Assembly (NCBI GenBank): GCA_022578965.1
Contig: MU400523.1
Coordinates: 1 to 64,000 of the forward strand
Direction: 5' to 3'
DNA length: 64,000 nucleotides
From: Xylaria sp. FL1777
Lineage: Eukaryota > Ascomycota > Sordariomycetes > Xylariales > Xylariaceae
Shown here: positions 22,201-32,319 of the stretch, in pieces
How positions within the stretch are numbered: the first letter of the stretch is position 1
Layout of the letters: every line of letters starts with the position of its first letter
Program-made: the position numbers and the translations under genes
Notes under the pieces: generated by a model
What the model saw: only the letters and a program-made list of their open reading frames with translations
What the model was told of the DNA's origin: nothing
The model's database searches: none

Positions 22201-24319
22201 TAGTTCCCGTCACAGTTTTCGGCATGGTTGCGAGAGGGCAGGTGGTAATGAGCTGATGGATGAGGTTGATAGTTGATGGTCGAGAGATGAGCTTTCAGTT
22301 AAGGTTCACGTGGGGTGGTTCGACTGACTAGCCATAGGTATGGGAGGTTTCCCTTTGATTGTCTTAGATCTTTGGTTTGTGAGACAAGATAGATTGTTAG
22401 ATTATCCTGAGGAAAATCTTGACCATCGTGGGGCAGAGCTGGGGGAGTAGCCTAGGCATCATTGATTACCTAGATAGGTCGCTTCCGCACTGCCAACAAC
22501 CAACCTGCCATTTGCTAAGTGCGTAGGCCAATGAAGCATTATCATGGCCACCACAGCCATTAGGTACTTCTTCACACATGGTGTAGCTGGGTGAGTACCT
22601 ACCTAGGTATCTGTCTACATACCCCGCACTACCTAAATACACGCCGCCGCCCCTCACCTATTTATCTTGGTAGATATACTACGCCGCCCCTTACCTAGGT
22701 AAATCCCAAGGTAATATCGCAGTCTTTACCTACCTACGTATGTATATAAGGTACTAGTGATAAAATAGACCATATTACATACTCACTTAGACATAGAGAG
22801 CTAACCATCAAGGGCACAGGCAAAGTAAATACGAATGTTGGTCGATTGTGGTTTTTTTTTTCGGGGTCATACAAATGGAGGCTATGGAGGATACTTACAT
22901 GGTACCTTGTATGCGTGCCATCATTACATATTCTCCGGTGCAGTATCCGGGGCAAGCCGTGCTACAGTAGCGCGTCGATCGAGAGCTATACCAGATAAGA
23001 GAACCAACCATCTTTTGGGCCTGGTTCGTTGAAAGGTACTTCTCATCGCCTAAGATGTCTGTCTGTCTGACATCAAGTAAATGAAAAGGTAGACGGAAAG
23101 AGGAAGAGGGACCTAAAGTATCGACACCTAGTCTAACGATGATTTGTTGACTAAAGAATTGATACCGAGACCTGAGTCAATACCAACGGGAAGAAAATAA
23201 CCCTGGATGATGACAGCCTTATTAGTGGATTTACATGCCAAGGGTCCCCCGAAGAGCGATAAGCGAAATAGCAACCCCGCCAGGACATGAAAGCACCCCT
23301 GCTGCTTAGGTAAGATATAAAAGCACTTCTGCCAAAACATAAAGGCACCCCTGGGGAAGTGGGGTTGAAAATCAGTTAAAAAATCAGTTAAAAAATCGTT
23401 TGCAGAAATGAGTCAGGAGAGCTGCTGGGGCTGCTTCAACCGGAGGCCAGGAATCGACCAATTGTTGCAAAACATCAGTATATATACCTAGTTCTGCGCA
23501 ATACCAACCCACTGTTGAGCAAGGCTGCCAAGCCAAAAGAGTGTAATATTGATCTAAATGCTATGCTTAATTAACACGTCTCAACTGAAGTATATAAGCT
23601 GCGTCGTCCATCGTCGAAGGACGTCGTGATAGAGTTTTTAGTATGAGCGCCGGTAGAGGCCTGCCAAGACCGCCAATCTCTACCCGTCCCGTCCCAGGTG
23701 CGGGTTCGTGTACATATGTATTAGGCACCCAACTTGGGCTTACTAGGGGGTTGGTCCCTGAAACCCTATTCGACAGGGATCCCACGGATTGAGACTAACA
23801 AAAAAAGTCTCTATTGTCGATAGCAAGGACCATTATCGGCTCGCGTTAGACAAAGACTGTTGGCTTACTGCATATGGCCTACCCTATCCAGACCGTCTCA
23901 TTCACCGCCAAAGATGCCGTCTCCGATAAGGGTATCACGAAGCCCAAGGCGTACATTCAGTGAGTACCAGAAGGCTCACTTGCGGCCGAGGTATGCATCT
24001 ATACCTCCCTGTTCAAATCAGGACGTTCCTCATCGATGCCCGGCGGGTTCATGAACGACCTCATCCCTAAGAGCGAGACAATCTGGCTAAATGCCATGCT
24101 TGAGCGTCCACTCTGAAAGAATACAATGGTTATTACTAATAAGATAGAGAGACATATCGTATTATATCTACTTATACGTAATACCAAGCACAGTAACCCG
24201 TTCATGGATATCCGAAGCGGAGTAGGAAATATCTGGAGTGACGGGATTGATGAATACGGCGACGGCGACGATCTTGTAACAATGATACAGTTCCCTTGTC
24301 ACTTGCCTTACGCTCGCTA
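22201..24319. other. 2.1 kb intergenic region, motif-rich, with one doubtful mini-gene
   Basis: Several ACCTACCTAGGTA-type motifs lie at 22595-22740. A short direct repeat of a GTTAAAAAATCA unit lies at about 23375-23398. Three imperfect copies of an AAAGCACCCCTG-like unit lie at 23290-23352. A short plus-strand ATG frame at 23874 with a GTGAGT donor is described in findings. No established gene is recognised. Confidence 0.35.
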
Positions 24320-26115
24320 TCAAGAGAGTTGATTACTCTGAGATCTCCGTTTAAAGCAAACCGTAGCCTCTGGGTTTGGCAAGAGTTGCGTCTCGGCAGC
24401 AATGTTGTGGGGTCTGGCTCCTTGCCCCTCTGGAAACTTGAAGTCGAAATTGAGTAGCAAGTAAGCCATGATCATCTTTATTTCATTTGAGGCGAAAAAG
24501 CGACCAGGGCACGCGTGTCGGCCGTAGCCGAACGCCATGCTTCGTAGATTGCTGGCTACGTGCTGGGCTCGAACCTCGCCCTCCTTTGGTGTCTTGGCGA
24601 ACCTAAGACCATCAAACTTCCCCGGATCAACGTACAGATCTGGATCCATTGACAATGCTTGCGCAGGAACACCGATGGTTGTGTTCTTTGGGATAGTAAA
24701 TCCGTCTGAAAGGACTATTCGTTTAGTGATTATTCGCTCAAACGTTACTGTAACGTATGATTAGTATCCGCGCCCCCTCGCCTCCTATCCTTCGAGGCTT
24801 CACTTACTGAGAAGGAGAGGGTTGAGCCTTTGACTTTCTTTCATAATGCTATCCATCTTCACCAGCTTTGCCAAAGCTTGCTTATTTAGAGCACCGTACT
24901 CTTGTAGAACTTCGTGAAGTTCGGACCTCAGAATGTCGATATACTCAGGCATAAGACAGAGATCAAAAAGAAGCTGGGTGGTCGCTGCTGCAGTAGTATG
25001 AATTGAGACAAAGCCTATGGTGAGCTGGAGTTTAGAAAGAAAACTACCATCTTTTTCATCGCCTCTCGCTTCGTCAGCCATCCACTGTAAGAAGTCTCGA
25101 GGCTTCTCTTCGTTTTCCCCGATGTGATCTCTAGCCTGCAAGATAGGTATTATTATATCTCGGGCTGTTTGGTTATGCTGTGAGATATTTTTTAGCTCAG
25201 GGATGAATCTTGCCATGAGAGGCCGCAGGATCTTCGGAATTGCCTTAATTTTCTGAGCAACCAAGAATCCATCAAGGGCAAAATTGATCGTCGACGATAC
25301 CCATTTCTCATCCCTGCTTAGCTGTGGTCCACCAAACATACAGCTCGATACGCGAGCAACTATGTTAACAAAGCGGTCTGCTATCTTCACTTCGGTCCAA
25401 TCTACGACTTCGAATTAGTATTCAACAAGTAATTTAATGTGACTTTTCGCGCCATACCATCACAACCGGGTAGAGCTGCTTGGAAACAGTCCTCAATCTC
25501 TTCCCAGAGACAAGGCACGATATCACCTAGAGGGATTAATTACTGCTTGAAACCCGATATCTAGTTGTGTAAATTTACTTAAGTTGGCGTTGAGCTGAAC
25601 CTTTGCCACACCTGTGTGCAAGGTGGATCTGTCTCCTATGGTCGTATACTTCCCTTCGACCATCTGATCTTGTTAGTACAAATACTTTCAAGAGCGGGTT
25701 ATTGAATGACTAACTTCAAGGAAGGCTCCCACAAAATCGCAATCCTCCTCTGGGGCGTTCTTGAGCTCCTGGACATATTTTGGAGGAAGCATTAACCTCT
25801 CCCCTAAGGGGCTTGGGATGTAGAACGGTCGACCCTTATACTGCAAGACGTCAACATATGGCTTGTTTTGGTTGCCTGAAATCTCCCTCTCACCATCGCA
25901 TAACCATCCAGTAACATTTCCTTTGCATGCTGGCGAAATCTCTCTCTCGCACTGATAAGGTTGTTGTTTTTGTCAACGCCAACAACCGGAACACCCGGGA
26001 TGTACTCCTGTTTTGTCGTAGTTGTGTATAGCCATGAGGTAATAACGATTAAGAGGAGAATGGCGCATGGCACATAAATTTCTCTTTCGGAAATTCTTTC
26101 AAGATATTCCAGCAT
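24320..26115 (-). CDS. Cytochrome P450 monooxygenase
   Basis: Six exons: 25894-26115, 25715-25840, 25579-25663, 25458-25526, 24808-25401 and 24320-24747, encoding 507 aa, the usual size; all phases agree. An N-terminal membrane anchor (YVPCAILLLIVITSWLY) places it in the ER. Then come YKGRPFYIPSPLGER, the I-helix region FVSIHTTAAATTQLLFDL, the ExxR motif in MKESQRLNP, and the heme-binding FGYGRHACPGRFF with axial Cys445. The open look of exon 1 past 25894 is misleading: a 53-nt intron (25841-25893) restores the frame. The overall pattern resembles fungal ent-kaurene-oxidase-like and indole-diterpene P450s, but the substrate cannot be told. It lies 1.8 kb from an AflR-like regulator and next to a short-chain dehydrogenase relic, suggesting a small secondary-metabolism locus. 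Confidence 0.92.
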
Positions 26116-27100
26116 TGTATTTAGGATAATCACTTAACGAGAACCAAGGGGAAAATTGGAGATATACAAGCACTAATAAGGGCATGGAGGCTTCAGCCTG
26201 TTAGAGGTGTTTTTTTCCAGAGTGAAGTTGGGTCACTGGAGGGTAGCTGTAGCTGCTGGGTCGCAGTTATGGGTAAGGGCTCAATATTATTGATTCCTGA
26301 GTTCCCTCAAGAGGTATTGGAAGGGAACCCAGCTTTATATAGAGAATACTAGACTACCTCCCTATAATTAAGCTGCTTCTACCCTACTGCGACCCTAGCT
26401 CCTGACACAGCCCCGGAGTTTGCCTATTCCAGAAATCCCATCTCACCTCGTGTGAAACCAAAGCACTACGTATTATCTAATTCTATGCTGAGCTACCATT
26501 GCCTAGCAGCCGACTGAAAGGTTTATAGAAAATATGAAGTGTTTTGGGGTTTCAATGATTCATCCGGTCAAGAAATTTGTCCTACTCTGACCAAGGTACG
26601 CGTGTGAACTCGGAGTTTTCCAGAATCATTATTCCCCCAATAGGAAATATTGACTCAAATTGAAATATAGGGTGTCACTACATATAGTCGGAATCACCTA
26701 TCCGTATGTACACGTCAGTCAAGAATAGATGAGGCTGAAAAGGGGGTATGGGCAGGACAAGCCACTTGGTGGCTAAGTTGGGGACTGGGAGGTAAGTGAC
26801 GAAACGGCAACTCAGTCGATTCTTGGATAGGGCTTCTAGGAGAAGGGTTACACAGTCTTCCCGAAAGGTCCTTATCTCTTGAAGCGCAATTGGTTTACCT
26901 AGATATCTGTTAATAATATAATCATTACCATGCGTACACTACTGCGAATTATCATTGCGCCGAATAAGTAACTTGTATCCTTCCGTCATTAGGTCCATAT
27001 CTACGCCATTGGTTGTTTGAAGCTGGGACTCTGGCACATCTACTCATCTAGTAAGTGAAATTCGTTAGAAATGGTTATGCATCAGGTACGTTATAATACA
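26116..27100. other. Upstream region of the P450 gene, no gene recognised
   Basis: AT-rich DNA with short frames only. I read it for an AflR-type TCGnnnnnCGA site and saw none, though this was not an exhaustive search. A minus-strand segment near 26960-27040 (LQTTNGVDMDLMTEGYKLL) looks weakly coding and may belong to the decayed dehydrogenase locus. Confidence 0.3.
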
Positions 27101-27104
27101 GCTA

Positions 27105-27410
27105 GGGTAAATAACGAAAGTGGTCGAGATGATTGGTGGCGAGCTGGAGCTCGATGTTGGCGGTAGACATCTGATAGGTTAGTCTTCTATATTTCCAGCA
27201 GCATTAATGACGATGCCAATATGATCGAGGTCTGGTAACACATTGATCTCTGCGGCTGCGTGTCGGGCACTTCCATGGTCGGCTTGATCGACCTACACAA
27301 AAGCCGTCTCTCTGCCAGGGTTGAGTCCAGCTGTCTGGCTGCTTCAGCGCCCAAACTCCCTTTGCACGCACCATTAACAAGAACTACCAGTCGAGTTAGA
27401 GCTAAAGTGC
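27105..27410 (-). pseudogene. Decayed short-chain dehydrogenase/reductase (SDR)
   Basis: Read on the minus strand, three SDR blocks appear in the right order but in different frames with stops between them. The first is a Rossmann-type segment VVLVNGACKGSLGAEAARQL (about 27345-27405). Next is IGIVINAAGNIED (about 27187-27230), matching the NNAG block, followed at once by a stop. The last is ANIELQLATNHLDHF (about 27118-27162), matching the family's QFATNHLGHF block. The active-site YxxxK region is not visible. No splice arrangement rescues the frame. It is probably a dead biosynthetic dehydrogenase. A separate minus-strand frame at 27412-27620 (ALDDYNTTGQEVVAAFARDV) may be an unrelated fragment. 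Confidence 0.6.
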
Positions 27411-27932
27411 TTCGAACACAGAGAACAGCGTCCTACTTGCTTTGGACGCAACATCACGGGCAAAGGCTGCAACAACCTCTTGGCCAGTGGTATTATAATC
27501 ATCCAATGCCTTAAAGGGCAATTGTAAACAAGCGTAGCCCCCTTTCCGAAGAGATCCAAGGATGAGGTTGCGCCTGTAATCCCCAGGCTTCTTTGAGGTT
27601 GCACGCACCTTACTATACAACTCTCAGATAAGCGAGGGCGTCAAGTCCGGATACGAGAGACAGTCTCAGTATGTCTCACCAAAGGTGTAACAGTTTGACA
27701 ACCAATCCGCGCTGCAGGAATCATACAAGACGCCATTACTACCTACATTGATCGGCGATTCCTAGCTGCTAGAGAGACCGATCAGTACGCATACATTCCA
27801 AATCCTTCCAATAATTATATCTTGCGATCCTTTAATACAAATTGGTGTAGTATTGTTAGCATATGAACTTTCCATTTCACGTAATGTCGTATCAGATGTG
27901 CCTACACAGATTAAAAGTCATCATCATCAAAA

Positions 27933-29303
27933 ATGTTCGTGACTCTTCGCTGTAGCAAGGACGGCCTATCCGTCAGAGATATACCCACAAGCCCAGAAGA
28001 CGGCAACAAACCACGACACATAGCATGCTTCAGTTGCCGTCTTCGAAAGGTAGTTGTCTTAATCTGTCGGACCCAATATAGGAGCTAAAGATGTCAGTAG
28101 TTAAAGTGCTCCGGGGATAAAAAAGCCTGTTCGGCATGTATCTCAAGCAAGACGAGATGTGCATACCCTTCAGAGACTTCTCAAAAGACTAAAAGTCGAC
28201 GTGGCTCACGAAAGAACCCACGTAGGTTCTCGATATTACGATTTAGAGTTTCACCAACCACATTAGAAGCAAATTCCCCGGGCGTGTCAAAGAGCCCAGA
28301 GCTGTTGGGACGGAACCCAACGTCAGACTGTCCTTCAAGCCCTACGCTTTTACCATCCCTTTTGATCAACACAACACAGACGAAACCGGCCGGCGAAGCT
28401 TGCCAAACCAGTGAATTTGATGAGCAATCAGCAAATATCAATTGGCAACCCGAATTACTGCACCAGATGAATGGAGAGTTTAATTACTCCGCAAATATCC
28501 CCCAAGATGAGATGGGCTGGGATTCATCCCCGAGTAGTAAGGTCTATACAAACAATCAATTTGAAACAAACACTTACTTTTCAGGTTCCATCGGCGATAA
28601 ATTCAACTTTCTTCAAGTTCCAGTGGATCTCGATTTGAACAGCTCTGGTGTTACCGAGCAAGCAAACCTACAATATCTGATTGCATCCCCAGAAATCTCT
28701 GTCCTTCCTACATCCTCTACCCCTAAACCAATCGATTCTTGCCAACAGCGAAGCAACGGATCAATCGACAGCACCGAGAAACCTACATGCACATGCTTGA
28801 TAGATGCCGTGACTGTGCTTGAGAACCTGGAGATCCTCCAGACTCGTAGTCATCAAAAATCACTTAGGAGTATGGGCGGTACGTTGTCTTTGAACAAAGA
28901 TGCAGTGGCACGATGCAACGCAATGCTGGACTGTCCGATCTGCCAGCGTCTATCGAGTGTAGTGATGATCCTCATCCTCATTGGACGCCATCTAGTATCG
29001 CTGTTCAGTCAATTGTTGGCGAACCACTTTCACAACGATGATCGTGAGGTAACCCGATGCGAGCCCGCGACAACAAATACCACATGGCTTGGTGGCTACT
29101 CTATTGATACCCCCGAGGAATGGAAAGAAATGCTGCGCGGTCTAGCAATCATACAGGTGAAGTCGTTAGGGTCGTTTCTCAGCCGCATGCGGGCTACCCT
29201 ATCGTGCACGAACTGGACAGCACATCAGACCATTCTAGGTGAAATCGATTCTCAGTACTCACATGTCATGGAGTCGCTGGCCCGAAGTAGCCAATCTGAA
29301 TAG
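27933..29303 (+). CDS. AflR-like Zn2Cys6 transcription factor
   Basis: Two exons: 27933-28049 and 28101-29303 (51-nt intron, GTAGTT/CAGTAG), encoding 439 aa. The intron splits the DNA-binding domain. Joined, it gives the complete binuclear zinc cluster CFSCRLRKLKCSGDKKAC then SACISSKTRC, spacing C-x2-C-x6-C-x6-C-x2-C-x6-C at residues 32-59, followed by a basic stretch (KTKSRRGSRKNPRR). The C-terminal half matches the AflR-family domain: CTCLIDAVTVLENLE, then AVARCNAMLDCPICQ and a hydrophobic helix. AflR proteins are nuclear pathway-specific activators of polyketide and related clusters. The target here may be the P450 and the now decayed dehydrogenase next door; that is inference from position. 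Confidence 0.9.
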
Positions 29304-29735
29304 ATCGGCTTGCTAGAAAACGAGGCCGAAAAGAGAAAGGCGAACCCTCTGTTCTACATGCCTAAATGCTGTTTATTCTATGCGTAGGTGCTCAATAAAG
29401 ATCTAAATGCTAGTCATAGCACTAAAACAAGTCAAACAATTGCCTTGACTTGTTTTGATTGGAGCCCTAATTTTGGCGTATTTGACCGATTTGGCTCAAA
29501 TACTTGACCTACAGTAAATACATGTAACTTAGATGAAATAAATCATATATGGTTTAGCGGCCCGGCATGTTTGTACTTAGGCCCTTAGCTTAGTACTACG
29601 TACGCCTGCTAAACCGTATATAACTACCTAGGTAGGCCATTGCCAAGAATAATGGCCAATTTTGGCCCGAACTTTCTGTACCTTTTACCCATCCATACCT
29701 AGCTAGGTACCTACCTACCTAGGTACTATATAGCC
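29304..29735. other. Intergenic region with ACCTAGGT motifs
   Basis: This gap lies between the regulator and the kinase. Palindromic motifs of the TACCTAGGTA type occur at about 29622-29637 and 29698-29727, immediately before the kinase start. There is no coding frame. Confidence 0.45.
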
Positions 29736-31286
29736 ATGAGAGTGGCAAGACCGCTTTTGTTGCTGCCATCTAGAACAGTCAGATTTTGCATGCCTCGTAT
29801 CCACCGCGGAAGTTATTCGATTTCTGACGGTTTTGTGGTTTCTGGTCGTAGGTGTTTATCTGTCACCACAATAACAAGATCAGGAATTCCTCGTACATTT
29901 CCCGATTGCGGCTTTGAGGAGCTCTCCATATCGGAACCCATTGAAGAGGAGACCATCCCAGATTACAAGGCAGACAGGTTTTATCCTGTCCGATTGGGTG
30001 AGGTATTCAAATCTCGATATCAGGCCGTCGCAAAACTCGGATTTGGTACGGCGTCCACAATATGGCTTTGCCGGGACCTCGAGTATGTATTCCGTACGGT
30101 CTTGCTCTAACTTATTCTATACTAATAACGTTCAATAGAGAAGATTCTCTTTTAACTCTGAAGATCTGCATTAAGGAGCAAGATGCGACGAGCGTCAATA
30201 ATGAAGTTGCCGTTTCCCAGCATCTTAAAGCTATTGACGCCGAGCACCCTGGAAAGCAGTTACTCCGTCTGGTAGTGGATAATTTCCAGATAAGCGGTCC
30301 GCATGGGATGCATCAATGTTTACTCTTCAACCCATTGGGCATAAGCTACACTCAATTTCGAAACTTATTTCCCGAAAAAGAGTTGACCAAAATAGTGTTG
30401 CAGCAGAGCTTGCAATTAGTTCTTCTCGGTCTGGACTTCCTGCACCAGGCAGGCGTCGTACACACGGGCATGTTTCACTTCGATGCTCTATTGAGCTTAC
30501 CAACTGACAATAGTCCAGATGTATCACCTAACAACATCCTGCTAGGAATCCACGATAAGTCGATATTCTCGGAAATCGAGCAACGTGAGCTTGAGCACCC
30601 ATCTGCCCGCAAGGTCCTCCCTGATCGCGTTATTCATCTTTCTCAGCCAATGCCTATCACCTACGGTGCGCTTGTGATTTGCGACTTTGGTGCGGCTAGG
30701 ATAGGAAGCCAATTCTCTGGGGACGTTATGCCTGGGGTTTATCGCGCGCCAGAAATCATTCTGGGAATGGAATGGGATTCTAAGATAGATATATGGTCTG
30801 TTGGGGTTATGGTTTGTGGGCTCGATATCCCTATCGTAATGAAATGGGCTGACACGACGCTATATAATAGATTTGGGATTTATTTGAAGGAGGTCGACTT
30901 TTTCGCGCGGTGAAAGACGGCTGTCTTAATGATGAGCAGCACCTTGCCGAGATGATTTCACTTATGGGGAACCCACCAAGAAAATTCTTAGAACGAAGCG
31001 AGAAGTGCCGCCAGTACTGGGATGAAGAGGGTGAGTCGTGCCACCATCTGCGAGCTTCTGCCTTGTATTCACAGATTACTTACGGGGATCTATAGGTAAC
31101 TGGATTGCTGCAACGCCGATCCCGAAACAGTCGTTCAAGACACGCGAGAGACGGCTAGAAGGCAAGGACCAAGAGTTGTTACTTGAATTTGCTCAAAAGA
31201 TTTTGCGTTGGCTCCCGGAAGATAGACCCGCAGCACAAGACATCTTTGAGGACGAGTTCTTAGTGACGTATAGGTCCGAGAACTAG
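29736..31286 (+). CDS. SRPK-like serine/threonine protein kinase
   Basis: Five exons: 29736-30082, 30139-30467, 30519-30811, 30871-31030 and 31096-31286, encoding 439 aa. Motifs in order: the glycine loop [15 protein letters not shown], the ATP-binding lysine in LTLKIC (Lys123), the catalytic loop [13 protein letters not shown] (Asp226), CDFGAARIG (Asp281), YRAPEIILG and [10 protein letters not shown]. This is the fungal SRPK-type branch, in which HRDLKPxN is replaced by HTDVSPNN, so the catalytic-loop lysine is serine. The intron at 30468-30518 starts with GC instead of GT; read as a GC-AG intron it restores the catalytic loop exactly. The gene looks intact, although these kinases often decay in fungal genomes. 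Substrates are unknown; such copies are commonly dispensable and species-specific. Confidence 0.88.
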
Positions 31287-32319
31287 CAGAGCACTATCCA
31301 CATAGCCGTTGAAAATGACTGGGCGTTCTTGAGCGCTTACGAAAGTTGTAAGTTGGTAGTTATTTAGTCTACCATTGCTGTCCTGGTGGATGTGTTTCTC
31401 AGCGTTCTCCACGGAGCATCATCCCACGAAGGTCGGGTGGTCATCATGGCCACCAACGAATTGAGCGTTTTGGCTGTAGCATTTGAAAAGGGTATGGAAA
31501 GGGTCTCTAAACACTCTCAACTCACTGGTTCCCTGTTAGCGGGTCTTAGTTTTGCCTAATGTATGCAGAAACGGCGTGTCTTTTCTGTTAATTTCTTCAA
31601 ATAGCCTGCTACTAGCTAGACTGATAGACTATATAGCCCTGTAAAGACTTAGAAATTTAGCAATAACTTACCTCTATAGAGAAATACGTAGAATATTGAG
31701 TTCAGAAGACCAGACACGCAGTGTCCATGACGATAAGAAGCAGCCTAATTAGACGTTCGAAGAAACTAATGTACAGCCACTCATTTCCATAAATAAAGCT
31801 ACCTAAGTAGGTACTCATAGGTATTATCACGACTTGAACTCAGCTTAATTATTATAGTCGCGATATTATCCACTTAACCGAAGCATGGCCGCTGATAAGC
31901 ACTTATTAAGTATCTACGCAGTAGGTAGGTACCCCTGTAGGTACCGTACATCTACAAGGTAACAAAATTATTAGGGTTCCTTACGCATCGTGAATATATG
32001 TAGGGCCGACATTTCAAAGAAGTCTGTTCCCCGACTGGTTGCAAGCAAGAAATCCGGTTTTAAAAGCATCACGTCACTTAGCGCACTACACTACCTACCT
32101 ACCTACCTACTTAACTACCTACATGTGTACCTAGGTGGGCTAACCCGACATACCTCCTAGCGTAATTGTCCCTAGATAAGATAACAAAAATTCCCATCAG
32201 CCTACTACATGGCGAGTTTAGAACGTAGGCGTGATAATATATTTTATCATACTTGTATTATACATTTGTAGCGACCAAATGCTGAGACGGGCTACTAAGC
32301 TCAGATCACAATCCCCCCC
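31287..32319. other. Intergenic region with ACCT/TAGG tandem motifs
   Basis: No gene is recognised. A tandem of CTAC/CTAC units lies at 32089-32120, followed by GTACCTAGGTGG. More copies of the same motif family lie at 31800-31825 and 31920-31950. The 3' end is the likely promoter of SLS1. Confidence 0.4.

Noticed and set aside
25841..25893. Apparent frameshift disabling the P450 near its N-terminus
   Set aside because: A 53-nt intron with GTGAGA donor and TGCAG acceptor restores the frame and gives the expected GYAM-YKGRPF sequence, so the gene is intact.
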